Of a DNA stretch of 64,000 nt, positions 11,240-20,489 are shown piece by piece (positions within the stretch are counted from its first letter, which is position 1; each line of letters begins with the position of its first letter). The notes below the pieces were generated by a model. The model had not been told where the DNA came from and did not search any database. It saw only the letters and a program-made list of their open reading frames with translations. Source of the DNA: Vibrio tasmaniensis. GTDB lineage: Bacteria; Pseudomonadota; Gammaproteobacteria; Enterobacterales; Vibrionaceae. The position numbers and the translations under genes are program-made. The stretch covers positions 434,001 through 498,000 of the forward strand of contig NZ_AP025511.1 of NCBI RefSeq assembly GCF_024347635.1, given 5' to 3'.

Positions 11240-11585
11240 TATTTTCGTCTTTTTTCGTGTCAAATAACCTTGAAGCAATAAATTTAAATAACTCATAAAC
11301 GTTAAACATTTATTTCAATCTATTTAACCCAAATCGTTCAACATTCCACCAACACCGAATATTACCAATTACCGCACAGCCACCCAGAACGGATAAACCA
11401 TAGAGAAATAAAGAAAAACGCTCATTTTGCACAATAAATAACCGTAATTTATCAATTACCTATCGCATATATCTAAATCGAATGTATTACTGATTGAATT
11501 GTCATTCTCAGTAGTTAGAATCACGGGATAATTATAATAAAAGCAATTGCATCGGCTCATTTACTTATTTATAGAGGGACAATTC
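11240..11585. other. Divergent spacer between pstS and the chemoreceptor gene
   Basis: AT-rich spacer. Apart from the Pho sites at its left edge and the ribosome-binding site of the chemoreceptor at its right edge, no gene, hairpin or recognisable operator was found. Confidence 0.5.
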
Positions 11586-13229
11586 ATGCGCCAACTTCTC
11601 AGTGGCTTATCAATTAAAATACAAATTCTTATTCCAGTACTCTTTTCCGTCGTATTACTTTTGACGGGTGTCATCATCGGTGGTGACAAGCTGGAAAACG
11701 CATTTAAAGATGTATCAACAGCAACAGATCAACTCATTCTACATAAAGAAGAACTCAGCGAAATCGTCGACAATAGTTACGGCATGCGCATCAAAGCAAT
11801 CTATAGCTTGTTCAACCCTGATGATGTAAACACACTCGTTGAAACGCTTAATCAAAAACGCGATCAAAACTCACGCCTACTGAGCTCATTAGACACAGTG
11901 CCAGGTATGCAAGATGAAGTCGCAGCAATGAGCAAGGCGATGGACCACTACGTTAACTTTTCACGCAATACCATGCTTCCCCTGTTAAAGGCAAAGCACG
12001 GCAATTCAGTGCTACCTTCTGACTTTGATACTCGCTACCAAGCCGCGATTGAGCAATACCGACATGCCGGCAATGACATGGTAAAAGCAATCGACAGTCT
12101 ATCTAAAAGGTTAAACTTGCTTGCGACTCAACAAGTCAATACTAATGGCCAGCAACACACGAGCACCCTTAACACTGCGACCATTGGGCTTTTAGTGATT
12201 CTATCTGTTGCGCTTATTATTAGCTGGACGTTAGCTGGCATCATTGTTAAACCAATCAATAATATTCAGGAAACCATGCGAGAAGTGGCAAAAGGTAACC
12301 TGCTAGTAAAAGCGGAAGAGCATGGTGACAACGAAATATCACGCCTTGCCCAAGACGTAAATCTGTCTGTTGAACAATTGCGCGAGACGGTAAGCTCATT
12401 GTCTCGAATCAGCATCGAAGTTGCATCAGCATCAACAGAATTGGCTGCTGTAATGACGCAATCAACAGCTAACTCAGACCAAGAGAAACAAGAAGTAGAA
12501 CAAGTTGCCTCTGCGGTAAACCAGCTTGAGAGCACAGCAGCACACGTCAACCAAAATGCAGTACAAGCCGACTCAGCGTCTAAGCAAGCTGACGAAATGG
12601 CAACGCACAGCATGAGCTTGTTTAATGAGAGCAACAAAGCAAACGAGCAAATGGCAGTTCAGCTTGGTGAAGCAGCGAACGTTGTCGGCACGCTAAAAGA
12701 ACACTCAGAGAAGATTGGTAACGTCATTGAGGTAATTCAAAGCATCTCAGAGCAAACGAACCTTCTTGCGCTTAACGCAGCCATTGAAGCCGCTCGTGCA
12801 GGCGAAAGCGGGCGTGGTTTTGCGGTTGTAGCTGATGAAGTGAGAATGCTAGCAGCACGTACACAAGATTCGACCAAAGAAATCCAAACCATCATTGAAG
12901 GCTTGCAGGTTCAATCTGGTAACGCAAATGAGAGTATGAGCAGTTCGCTGTCTATGCTGGAACATAACCAGACACTTGCGGGTGAGGTAAGCTCTGCACT
13001 TTCAGGCATTGCTAACTCAGTAACGGATATCACTGAAATTAATACCCAGGTCGCCTCTGCTGCAGAAGAGCAAAGCCAAGTAACTTCAGACATTAACCGC
13101 AATATCTCAAACATCTACAGCTTAGTAAGCCAAAACGTAACAGGCATTACCCAAGCTGCTGCTGCAAGCCAAGAGTTATCAAACCTCGCAGAGCAACAAA
13201 AGCAGCAGTTAGGCTTCTTTAAGGTTTAA
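11586..13229 (+). CDS. Methyl-accepting chemotaxis protein
   Basis: 547-aa transmembrane chemoreceptor. Membrane segment 1 is at about 12-32, a periplasmic helical ligand region of about 155 residues (four-helix-bundle type by length) follows, membrane segment 2 is at about 190-212 and a HAMP domain leads into the cytoplasmic coiled coil. The hairpin tip that contacts CheA and CheW is intact ('EQTNLLALNAAIEAARAGE', about residues 390-410), with Gln/Glu methylation-type stretches on both sides. Its ligand is unknown; neighbourhood to pst is not enough to propose phosphate. The start is ATG 11586 with GAGG upstream; a TTG at 11547 is possible but poorly placed. No CheR pentapeptide is visible at the C-terminus. 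Confidence 0.93.
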   Translation: MRQLLSGLSIKIQILIPVLFSVVLLLTGVIIGGDKLENAFKDVSTATDQLILHKEELSEIVDNSYGMRIKAIYSLFNPDDVNTLVETLNQKRDQNSRLLSSLDTVPGMQDEVAAMSKAMDHYVNFSRNTMLPLLKAKHGNSVLPSDFDTRYQAAIEQYRHAGNDMVKAIDSLSKRLNLLATQQVNTNGQQHTSTLNTATIGLLVILSVALIISWTLAGIIVKPINNIQETMREVAKGNLLVKAEEHGDNEISRLAQDVNLSVEQLRETVSSLSRISIEVASASTELAAVMTQSTANSDQEKQEVEQVASAVNQLESTAAHVNQNAVQADSASKQADEMATHSMSLFNESNKANEQMAVQLGEAANVVGTLKEHSEKIGNVIEVIQSISEQTNLLALNAAIEAARAGESGRGFAVVADEVRMLAARTQDSTKEIQTIIEGLQVQSGNANESMSSSLSMLEHNQTLAGEVSSALSGIANSVTDITEINTQVASAAEEQSQVTSDINRNISNIYSLVSQNVTGITQAAAASQELSNLAEQQKQQLGFFKV

Positions 13230-13275
13230 GCACTGACTTAATACATCTAGAGTGCAGTAACAGACCTTAATTATT

Positions 13276-13311
13276 AAGCCAACTATTGAGTCATCAGTAG
13301 TTGGCTTTTTT
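13276..13311 (+). terminator. Rho-independent terminator after the chemoreceptor gene
   Basis: A 14-bp stem (aagccaactattga pairing with tcagtagttggctt, one G-T pair), 4-base loop, then a run of six or more T. Confidence 0.9.
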
Positions 13312-13323
13312 AATTGCTGGAGA

Positions 13324-14217
13324 TTAGTGATCGCTCTCAGCAGCTCTGATTCTTTCAATCGCTTCGACTCTTCGAAGTTGTTCTGGCTGAAAATGCGTAG
13401 TCCGAAGCTGTGCGATAGTCTCTTGTTGCTCAATTTCAGAGAGTTCGGAATCATTCAAAATATCATTTCGTTCAACAAAGTAAATTTCTAAAGCTCCATC
13501 AAAGTCCGCCCTTTGTTGATCAAGCGCTTCGAGCCTCTGTGTCGCTTCTTCGCCGACCAGTTCGTTTCTCTTCAAGTATTTACCTTGTTCGTCTAGACCT
13601 TCTGAACTGGATAGCTGTGGGAGTAATACCTGATTCTGATGGCTCGTTTGAACGTAATCTGGCTGTTCTGATAGATAAGACTCAAGCCTTTGCTGATATT
13701 CCGGCTCGTCTAGCCCTTCTTGTTTCAGAAGTAACTTTTCTAAAGCGATTTCCCTCATTCTGTTGTCATGGGTAAACAAAATACTTATCTCGCTCTCACT
13801 GAAAAACTGCGCTTGAAGATCGAGGAGAGCTTGATTCAGTGCGCGTAGGTCCTCTGCGGAGATTGAGGTGGTATCAAATTGGACATCTAATGATGTCAGT
13901 GCCGACTTGTACTCAAGATATTTGGCAAACAGTGCCTCATCAACGATCGCGACCTGTGATTGCTCGTGGTGTTTTGCCATATTGTCACGGATATCTTCAA
14001 GGGTTAATTCGGTATTGCCTGACACGAAATATTCCATCATGTCTTTGGCTGATGCATTGTCGATTTCGGTGTCTTGTTGAGAGCTAACCTTCAATGAAGA
14101 AGCGCTGTGTTCGTTGTTATTATATGGACTGGTATCCTCGTTCTTTAGATATAAAAAGACCGCCGCTGTGCTCATCAGGGCTATCGTAGTTATCGACAAA
14201 ATGGCGATCTTTTTCAT
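13324..14217 (-). CDS. lipB: Lipase-specific foldase (lipase chaperone) LipB/LifO
   Basis: 297-aa steric chaperone. An N-terminal membrane anchor (residues 4-24) holds a periplasmic helical domain that folds the lipase before type II secretion. The variable Ser/Asn-rich linker is at about 28-55, and the foldase signature region is at about 60-80 ('DMMEYFVSGNTELTLEDI', matching the FDYFLSALGE-type motif). The rest is highly charged helix, as in the two mini-domains plus extended helical arm of known foldases. It is 39 bases downstream of the lipase gene on the same strand, with AAGGA before its ATG, so the two form a lipA-lipB operon. Confidence 0.92.
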   Translation of the reverse strand: MKKIAILSITTIALMSTAAVFLYLKNEDTSPYNNNEHSASSLKVSSQQDTEIDNASAKDMMEYFVSGNTELTLEDIRDNMAKHHEQSQVAIVDEALFAKYLEYKSALTSLDVQFDTTSISAEDLRALNQALLDLQAQFFSESEISILFTHDNRMREIALEKLLLKQEGLDEPEYQQRLESYLSEQPDYVQTSHQNQVLLPQLSSSEGLDEQGKYLKRNELVGEEATQRLEALDQQRADFDGALEIYFVERNDILNDSELSEIEQQETIAQLRTTHFQPEQLRRVEAIERIRAAESDH

Positions 14218-14256
14218 TATATTTTCCTTATGATCTTAACTTTTGGGCAGTGCGAC

Positions 14257-15198
14257 CTACAGGCCAGCCAACTTCAATCGATTCGCGTGTTGGCGATATA
14301 GCGTCACGGGATCGGTCTCAAAGAGATGATGGATGCCCAACAACCCATTAATCTCGTCTAGGTGGTTCATCTTGTAATCATCACCAATCACTTTGCCCAA
14401 ATGCGCGCTGCATGCTCCCACTAAACCATCATTAGGTTCATTGAATGCTAAGCCAAGGATTGTCATCGCTCCGTCGGTAGGATCAAGAAGGTTAGTAAAA
14501 GTGGAAGATCCTGTCCATGAATAGTAATAGACACCGTTGTTTGCTTGCCATTCACCATCACCACATTCAGACGTTGGTACGCCTTCAGGGTAAAACTGAT
14601 TGAATGCAAGCGAACCTTCAGTGGTCAACGCTTCAAGAGACGCAAGGCCATCTTGGTCAAGATCCGTTCCACCAGATAACAGGTTGATCAGCGCCGTCAA
14701 TCCACCAGCCAATTTAACCGCGATACCTTCTGAAACTGACCCTTCAGATACCGTCCCGCGAACAAGGTCTGCCACTTTAGATCCTTTATGAACACCACCA
14801 ATGCTCGTCACCGAAGCAACCAAATCAGGACGTACTGATGCTACATAGCGCGCTGTTGGTCCGCCGTGGCTGTGACCAACTAGGTTCACCTTACTTGCCC
14901 CTGTCGCGGCTAACAGTGTTTCAACTTGAGCCAACAATTGCTCGCCACGTACTTCAGAGCTATTGGTCGCTGATACTTGCGCTACATAGACGCTCGCACC
15001 ATCTTTGGTTAGGGATTCAGGTACGCCATAGAAGTAATCGACACCCGCTAATGTATCGAAACCAAACAGACCATGTACCAACATAATGGGGTATTTCGTT
15101 TGTGTGTATCCACTGACCTCTAATGCCGATGCGCTTGTTCCGGCATAAGCGCCAAAACTGGATAGACAGGCTATCGTCCAAATTAATATCTTTTTCAA
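14257..15198 (-). CDS. lipA: Secreted triacylglycerol lipase (family I.1)
   Basis: 313-aa secreted alpha/beta hydrolase. The signal peptide is 'MKKILIWTIACLSSFGAYA'; the mature enzyme contains the oxyanion segment 'IMLVHGLFGFD', the nucleophile elbow GHSHGG (Ser), the acid Asp in 'NEPNDGLVG' and the catalytic His in 'GIHHLF'. Two Cys (in SECGDG and GACSAH) are positioned like the conserved disulfide. The start is taken as the TTG at 15198: AAGGA lies about 7 bases upstream and it gives a standard signal peptide. An ATG at 15246 is in frame but has no ribosome-binding site and adds 16 polar residues. The foldase needed for activity follows immediately. Confidence 0.93.
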   Translation of the reverse strand: MKKILIWTIACLSSFGAYAGTSASALEVSGYTQTKYPIMLVHGLFGFDTLAGVDYFYGVPESLTKDGASVYVAQVSATNSSEVRGEQLLAQVETLLAATGASKVNLVGHSHGGPTARYVASVRPDLVASVTSIGGVHKGSKVADLVRGTVSEGSVSEGIAVKLAGGLTALINLLSGGTDLDQDGLASLEALTTEGSLAFNQFYPEGVPTSECGDGEWQANNGVYYYSWTGSSTFTNLLDPTDGAMTILGLAFNEPNDGLVGACSAHLGKVIGDDYKMNHLDEINGLLGIHHLFETDPVTLYRQHANRLKLAGL

Positions 15199-15717
15199 TG
15201 CTCTTTCCTTAAACAGATTAGACCTCTGATGAGTAAGGAAAAACATAGATGCTTATTTTATAAAATAAAAAGTGGCAACTTGATCTTTGTGATATAGAGC
15301 TTTAATTAAACAATTGTGATGAACATTAGAAATGCAACATAGCTTTAAATAAAGAACAATTAAATCATTGATTAAATTGAAATTTATTTATCACCCTGCT
15401 GATAACGTTTTCAATTAAGCATTCAATAGACAAATCGTCCCGTACCGATCAATGACGACGTGTTTGCCTGCGATAGCTCGTTAAAATCAAATGTTAGATA
15501 TTGGCTAGCTCACTTCGATGCCACTATTTTTCACTCAAAAAGCGGTTGAAACTTTGACACTGATGCCAGTTATGAGCCGCTAACAAGCTGAATGTATTGA
15601 CGAAAGTTATTGGTTTTAGATATAGGTCATACCAGTTATTAGCAATTCAGTTATTAAAACCGTCACAAGCAAAAACGGTTTGTTTGGCTTATCTAAATAC
15701 AACAAGAGAATGCAGTG
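15199..15717. other. Divergent promoter region between lipA and the hemolysin gene
   Basis: About 520 AT-rich bases separating two secreted lipolytic genes read in opposite directions. A short direct repeat (cagttatta, twice between 15630 and 15660) is the only structure noticed. No reading frame of note and no convincing operator was found. Confidence 0.5.
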
Positions 15718-16965
15718 ATGAGAAATACAGCTTTTATACTCGCGTTAACCCTGCCTTTTGGCGCTTATGCTGCTGAAGATGCAATACCGACACCTGAATC
15801 AATTACATCCGCACAAGTACTGAGTACACAAGATTCAGAGACCTATTCTTATGTTCGATGCTGGTATCGAACCGATGCCTCACATGACTCTCCAGCCACC
15901 GACTGGAAATGGGCAAAAAATGAAAATGGTGATTACTACACGATCAATGGATATTGGTGGTCTTCTATTTCCTTCAAAAATATGTTCTACAGTGACGCTC
16001 CCCAATCTGAAATCAAGCAGCGTTGTGAAGAAACGCTCGACATCCAAAATGACGTCGCAGACATCACTTACTTTGCCGCAGACAATCGCTTCTCTTATAA
16101 CCACTCGATTTGGACAAATGACAACGTTGTCCAAGCGAATACCATCAACCGTATCGTCACCTTCGGAGATAGTCTTTCAGACACCGGTAACCTATTTAAC
16201 GGTTCTCAATGGGTTTTCCCGAACGCTAACTCATGGTTTTTAGGGCACTTCTCTAACGGTTTAGTCTGGACAGAGTATTTAGCAAAAGCAAAAGACCTCC
16301 CTCTTTATAATTGGGCAGTAGGTGGGGCTGCTGGCACCAATCAATACGTCGCATTAACCGGAGTATATGACCAAGTCACCTCTTACTTAACCTATATGAA
16401 AGTCGCCAAAAACTACCGTCCAGAAAACTCGTTGTTTACTTTAGAGTTTGGCCTCAATGATTTTATGAACTACAACCGAGAAGTGGCTGATGTAAAGGCT
16501 GATTTCAGCAGCGCTTTGATCCGCTTAACGGAATCTGGTGCAAACAATATCCTGCTGTTCACCTTGCCCGATGCAACCAAAGCCCCTCAATTCAAATACT
16601 CAACTGAACAAGAGATAATTAAGGTTCGTGGCAAGATTCTAGAGTTCAATCAATTCATCAAGACGCAGGCCGAGTATTACCAAAGCATGGGTAAAAACGT
16701 GGTGTTGTTCGATGCGAGTGCGTTGTTCGCCAGCATTACCGATAATCCAGAGCAACATGGCTTTCGAAACGCGAGTGATGCCTGCCTTAATATCAATAGA
16801 AGCTCAGCAGCCGACTACCTAAAAAGTCACAGCTTAACTAATGATTGCGCAGAGTACGGATCAGACAGCTATGTCTTCTGGGGAGTGACACACCCAACGA
16901 CTGCCACTCACAAATACATCGCAGACCATATCTTAACGTACTCGTTCTCAACGTTTGATTTCTAG
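15718..16965 (+). CDS. tlh: Thermolabile hemolysin / lecithinase (SGNH phospholipase)
   Basis: 415-aa secreted phospholipase of the Vibrio TLH/Lec family. It has a signal peptide (MRNTAFILALTLPFGAYA), an N-terminal beta domain of about 120 residues containing Cys and Trp residues, and an SGNH hydrolase domain. The four SGNH blocks are present: GDSLSDTGN (catalytic Ser near 152), 'VGGAAG' (Gly), 'FGLND' (Asn) and 'VTHPT' (His). Members hydrolyse phosphatidylcholine and lyse red cells. The ATG at 15718 follows a GTG at 15715; the ATG is chosen. It is divergent from the lipase operon, and the three genes form a lipolytic cluster. Confidence 0.95.
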   Translation: MRNTAFILALTLPFGAYAAEDAIPTPESITSAQVLSTQDSETYSYVRCWYRTDASHDSPATDWKWAKNENGDYYTINGYWWSSISFKNMFYSDAPQSEIKQRCEETLDIQNDVADITYFAADNRFSYNHSIWTNDNVVQANTINRIVTFGDSLSDTGNLFNGSQWVFPNANSWFLGHFSNGLVWTEYLAKAKDLPLYNWAVGGAAGTNQYVALTGVYDQVTSYLTYMKVAKNYRPENSLFTLEFGLNDFMNYNREVADVKADFSSALIRLTESGANNILLFTLPDATKAPQFKYSTEQEIIKVRGKILEFNQFIKTQAEYYQSMGKNVVLFDASALFASITDNPEQHGFRNASDACLNINRSSAADYLKSHSLTNDCAEYGSDSYVFWGVTHPTTATHKYIADHILTYSFSTFDF

Positions 16966-17041
16966 CTAGGAAGCTCTCTTCAGTATCATAAATTACCGCC
17001 GGTAAATACCGGAAGTTAAAGCTTAAGCAAAGTACAGATAC

Positions 17042-17070
17042 AAAAAAACCGCCATCACCGGCGGTTTTTA
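17042..17070. terminator. Bidirectional terminator between tlh and the helicase gene
   Basis: Stem accgcc / ggcggt with a 6-base loop, flanked by seven A on the left and five T on the right, so it can stop both convergent transcripts. Confidence 0.85.
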
Positions 17071-17133
17071 TTTACGTTAGCTTTTATACAGTTCGGTTTT
17101 AGCAAACCTTAGCTTCTAACGCACGCGAGTTGA

Positions 17134-18465
17134 TTACTCGTCGTCAGTTTTTGGCGCAACTTTCTTCTTAGGGATAAACACGCTATCACCCACTGCCACA
17201 TTCTTGTGGAAGCTCTTATCGCGCTTAACCGGTTTCTTAGGCGTTTTCTTAGCTTGAGTGTTTGTTTTCTTCTTCGCAGGACCGCCTTTAGCAACAGCAG
17301 GTTTGCGTGGCTTAATGCCTTTGAATTTACCTTTCAAGCCTTCAAGCACAGAGAAAGTAAGATCTTGTTGAAGGTAAAGCTCAACACGCTTGAAGCTGTC
17401 CCAGTCTTTTGGACCAACCAAAGAGATTGCATCACCTTTGTTACCCGCACGACCAGTACGGCCAACACGGTGCACGTACTCTTCCGTATGTTTAGGCATA
17501 TCAAAGTTAATAACGTGGCTTACGTTTGGAATATCAATACCACGTGAAGCAACATCAGTAGTTACCAAAATCTTGTAAACCGCGCGCTCAAATTGGCTCA
17601 TGATCGCGTTACGTTGCGTTTGGTTTAGGTTACCACTTAGAGCAACCGCTTTAAGCTTCTTCTCGTTCAGCTTTTCCGTCAGACGGTCGGTATCAGCGCG
17701 AGTTGCTGTGAAGATCATCACCTGACGGTATTCAGCTTCTTCAATAACACGATCCAAAATTTCTTCTTTATGATCGAGATGGTCACAAAGGTAGAATTTC
17801 TGAGTGATATCAAGGTGCTGTTCGTTAGAAACACCCACTGAGATGCGTTTAGGCGAATCTAGCATTTCATTTGCAATGTCGTTCACTTCCGCGTGATCAA
17901 GTGTCGCAGAGAACATCAACGTTTGACGACGACGGTGTTTAGCTGCATTCGCAATACGACGTAATTCAGGAGCAAAGCCTAAATCCAGCATACGGTCAGC
18001 TTCATCAAGGATTAGCGTTTCAACACCATCTAAAAACAGTGAACGGTGCTCAAGGTGATCCGCAAGACGACCTGGAGTTGCAACAATAAAACGAGGGTAC
18101 TTACGCAGAGCTTTAACTTGGTCGTTAAAGTTTTCACCACCCAAAATAAGTGTCGCTTCGTAAGACAGACCACCAAGCATGCTACGCAGCTCGCCGTAAA
18201 CTTGCTTCGCTAGCTCACGAGTAGGAGCCAAAATTACACCACGAGGATCTTTAGCAGAAAACGCTTTTGTTTTTAATGCTTTATGTATCATCGGCAACAC
18301 AAACGCCAACGTTTTTCCTGATCCCGTTTTTGATGAAGCCAATAGATCCTTACCGGCAATAGCAACAGGGATCGCTTTTGATTGGATCTCTGTCGCTTTC
18401 TTGAAGTCGTAATGTTTTAAGTTCTTCAGTAAGCGGTTGTCTAAGCCTAAATCTTTAAAGTGCAA
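17134..18465 (-). CDS. DEAD-box ATP-dependent RNA helicase
   Basis: 443-aa helicase with both RecA-like domains complete: Q motif region near residue 25, motif I (SSKTGSGKT), Ia (PTRELA), Ib (TPGR), II (DEAD), III (SAT), then IV-VI ending in HRVGRTGRAG. The C-terminal 80 residues are Lys/Pro-rich and probably bind RNA non-specifically. The family remodels structured RNA in ribosome assembly or mRNA decay, often at low temperature; the exact subfamily cannot be fixed by eye. The start is TTG (MHFKDLG), with GGAG six bases upstream. It is transcribed alone. Confidence 0.92.
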   Translation of the reverse strand: MHFKDLGLDNRLLKNLKHYDFKKATEIQSKAIPVAIAGKDLLASSKTGSGKTLAFVLPMIHKALKTKAFSAKDPRGVILAPTRELAKQVYGELRSMLGGLSYEATLILGGENFNDQVKALRKYPRFIVATPGRLADHLEHRSLFLDGVETLILDEADRMLDLGFAPELRRIANAAKHRRRQTLMFSATLDHAEVNDIANEMLDSPKRISVGVSNEQHLDITQKFYLCDHLDHKEEILDRVIEEAEYRQVMIFTATRADTDRLTEKLNEKKLKAVALSGNLNQTQRNAIMSQFERAVYKILVTTDVASRGIDIPNVSHVINFDMPKHTEEYVHRVGRTGRAGNKGDAISLVGPKDWDSFKRVELYLQQDLTFSVLEGLKGKFKGIKPRKPAVAKGGPAKKKTNTQAKKTPKKPVKRDKSFHKNVAVGDSVFIPKKKVAPKTDDE

Positions 18466-18727
18466 AGGACTCTCCAGTCTTGATGGTATTGAATAAAATT
18501 AATTTAACGTGACATGATACCGCGAAAGTACTTTATAAGGATAGAGATCACAGTAAATTTATCCTTATATCTCAAGTTGCCTAGTATATTGTATGCATTG
18601 ACACTAAAGGGATAGGCCTTACAAATAAGATAAAAATCGATTCTAACTTCACCATCTCATAAATGAGACAGAACGTGATGCTTAGCTAATTACCTCAAAA
18701 ATTTAGCAATTTCTTTAGTTATTGTTT
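18466..18727. other. Spacer upstream of the helicase gene
   Basis: AT-rich divergent spacer. A small hairpin (catctcat / atgagac type, about 18652-18669) was seen; no reading frame or clear operator was found. Confidence 0.4.
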
Positions 18728-18755
18728 TTGCAGTTAAAAAATTAGTCGCTACAAT
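18728..18755 (+). promoter_or_regulatory. Sigma-70-type promoter of the Lpp-like lipoprotein gene
   Basis: TTGCAG (18728-18733), 16-base spacer, TACAAT (18750-18755). A 6-bp inverted repeat (gtcgct 18745-18750 and agcgac 18765-18770) brackets the start region. It is about 70 bases upstream of the lipoprotein ATG. Confidence 0.6.
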
Positions 18756-18826
18756 CATTAATGAAGCGACTATATGATAAAGAATGTATAGCGCATCTTT
18801 TGATGATAAATAAGCAAGGAGTTCTT

Positions 18827-19093
18827 ATGAATAAGACGTTAATCGCAGCTGCAGCCTCAGTTTTCATTTTAGCAGGTTGTTCTTCTGAGCCAGAAAAAGC
18901 TGCAATGTCAGAAATGGATCAATTGACTAACCAAGTTGCTGAACTAAGCAGCGAAGTTGAAGCGCTTAAGAGTGACAAAGCTGCCGCTGAAATGAAGGCT
19001 CAAGAAGCATCTGCAGCCGCTATGGCAGCAAAAGAAGAAGCGGATCGTGCTAACGACCGTATCGATAACATTGCTGAGTCTTACACTAAGTAA
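18827..19093 (+). CDS. lpp: Lpp-like murein lipoprotein
   Basis: 88-aa outer-membrane lipoprotein. The signal peptide ends in a lipobox (LAGC), giving a mature protein of about 69 residues. The mature part is an almost unbroken heptad-repeat helix rich in Ala, Glu and Lys, as in the trimeric Braun lipoprotein, and the last residue is Lys (SYTK), the residue whose side chain is joined to peptidoglycan. AAGGAG sits before the ATG; the open frame extends upstream to 18761 but that part is not lipoprotein-like. The convergent neighbour encodes an L,D-transpeptidase, the enzyme class that makes this linkage. Confidence 0.92.
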   Translation: MNKTLIAAAASVFILAGCSSEPEKAAMSEMDQLTNQVAELSSEVEALKSDKAAAEMKAQEASAAAMAAKEEADRANDRIDNIAESYTK

Positions 19094-19156
19094 TTGAGAT
19101 AGAAGCTCAATTAGGCTGTAGATTTCAAAAGACGTATATACATGCAGTAAATTGAC

Positions 19157-19187
19157 AACGCCACCTCTTTTAGAGGTGGCGTTTTTT
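19157..19187 (+). terminator. Rho-independent terminator of the Lpp-like gene
   Basis: An 11-bp perfect stem (acgccacctct / agaggtggcgt) with a 3-base loop is followed by five or more T. A strong terminator suits a highly expressed small lipoprotein mRNA. Confidence 0.9.
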
Positions 19188-19206
19188 ATTGAGGGATGGT
19201 TCGTTT

Positions 19207-20202
19207 TTAAAACTCAATCACAGGCGGTGCAATTTCAACAGGTACGCCATTTTGAGCAAATATCACCGCTTTCGCTTTTGAATTTGGTAGGTCTGCATCT
19301 TCAAGCCACCATTTTAATTCAACGGGGATTTGCAATAACTTCTTAGAGCCGTCGCTTCGCGTCAATGGTTCGTGAGCTTCAACAAACACACTTCTATCTG
19401 GCTCTAAAGACACTTTAATAGGCTCATCGATTATTGTGACTTGCTCACCACGACTAACCTGTGCAAAAAGCCACTCAATATCTTTAGGTTCCATGCGGAT
19501 ACAGCCGGAGCTGACTCGCAAGCCAATCCCAAAATCTTTATTGGTGCCGTGTATCAGATAATCACCAGCGCCATAAGCAAGCCGCAACGCATACTCGCCC
19601 AGAGGGTTTTCCGGCCCAGCAGGAACGACTCTTGGTAACTCGATCCCTTTCTCTAAGTACTCTTTACGAATTGAGTTTGGAGGCGTCCAGGTCGGGTTGG
19701 GTCTTTTTTGGCTTATCTTAGTGATCATCTCAGGCGTATCTCGCCCCACTCGACCAATACCAACAGGAAATACATGCACCTGATTTTTCTCAGGTTCAAA
19801 GTAGTACAGCCTCAACTCGGCAAGGTTAATCACAATGCCTTTTCTCGGTGTATCCGGCAGAATCAAGCGGCTAGGAATACTTAATACGTAACCTTCAGCA
19901 GGAAGAAAAGGATCGACGCCTTTGTTTGCCGCCATTAAAGAGAGAAAACCAATATCGTATTGCTTAGCAATGATGGCCAACGTTTCGCCCGCAGCCACTT
20001 CATGTTGTTGTATTCTTCCGACAATGCGACTTTCTTTTGGTGGCAACTCAAAAGTTGCAGCAGACACCCACGACGGAATCATCGCGCCTACGAGTAGAGT
20101 TGTAACCAGAGGGAACAAAGTCTTTCTCACAGTAAGCAAAGCGATCTTGCGCAGTTGTGTTTTCATAGCGAGCAAAGGCGTCAAGTTAGCGCAATACGAC
20201 AT
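19207..20202 (-). CDS. L,D-transpeptidase (YkuD domain, ErfK/YbiS type) with LysM
   Basis: 331-aa periplasmic enzyme. A signal/anchor segment lies at about 20-45, a LysM peptidoglycan-binding domain at about 65-110 ('HEVAAGETLAIIAKQYDI'), and the YkuD catalytic domain at about 115-250 with the active-site motif HGTN ... SSGCIRM (catalytic Cys). A C-terminal domain of about 75 residues follows, as in ErfK/YbiS/YcfS. Such enzymes attach Lpp to diaminopimelate in peptidoglycan or form 3-3 crosslinks. The start is ATG 20202, with AAGGA 5 bases upstream; a further in-frame codon exists at 20229. It is convergent with the lpp-like gene, which supports an Lpp-linking role. Confidence 0.93.
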   Translation of the reverse strand: MSYCANLTPLLAMKTQLRKIALLTVRKTLFPLVTTLLVGAMIPSWVSAATFELPPKESRIVGRIQQHEVAAGETLAIIAKQYDIGFLSLMAANKGVDPFLPAEGYVLSIPSRLILPDTPRKGIVINLAELRLYYFEPEKNQVHVFPVGIGRVGRDTPEMITKISQKRPNPTWTPPNSIRKEYLEKGIELPRVVPAGPENPLGEYALRLAYGAGDYLIHGTNKDFGIGLRVSSGCIRMEPKDIEWLFAQVSRGEQVTIIDEPIKVSLEPDRSVFVEAHEPLTRSDGSKKLLQIPVELKWWLEDADLPNSKAKAVIFAQNGVPVEIAPPVIEF

Positions 20203-20415
20203 ACAATTCCTTGGTTTGTCTTTTATCAAAGTTTAGATTATCGCTGATCAAACGTCGCGACAACGTATTGTTGCTCCAAACTGATATGCAACAGGCCTTT
20301 ATTCATCATTTTCCCTCCAGACATAGCGAAATTTAACCATACAAAATCGATTGCCTCTAAACTTTCAACATATTTAGTTATCTATATGAATATTACTTTA
20401 AAGGCAGAGCAAATT

Positions 20416-20431
20416 TGTGACAAACATCTCA
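20416..20431. promoter_or_regulatory. Candidate CRP-binding site upstream of deoD
   Basis: TGTGA-N6-TCTCA matches 9 of 10 core positions of the CRP consensus TGTGA-N6-TCACA. It lies about 130 bases before the deoD ATG, in the divergent spacer. CRP control of deo genes is established in enteric bacteria; here it is inferred from the motif. Confidence 0.6.
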
Positions 20432-20489
20432 CGGAGCCTCGTTTTAACTCGCTAATATTGCCTCAACAAAACGAATTCAATTCAACAGA

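Noticed and set aside
16995..17015. Small palindrome (ccggtaaataccgg) after tlh
   Set aside because: Too short and without a T tract; the real terminator lies at 17042-17070.
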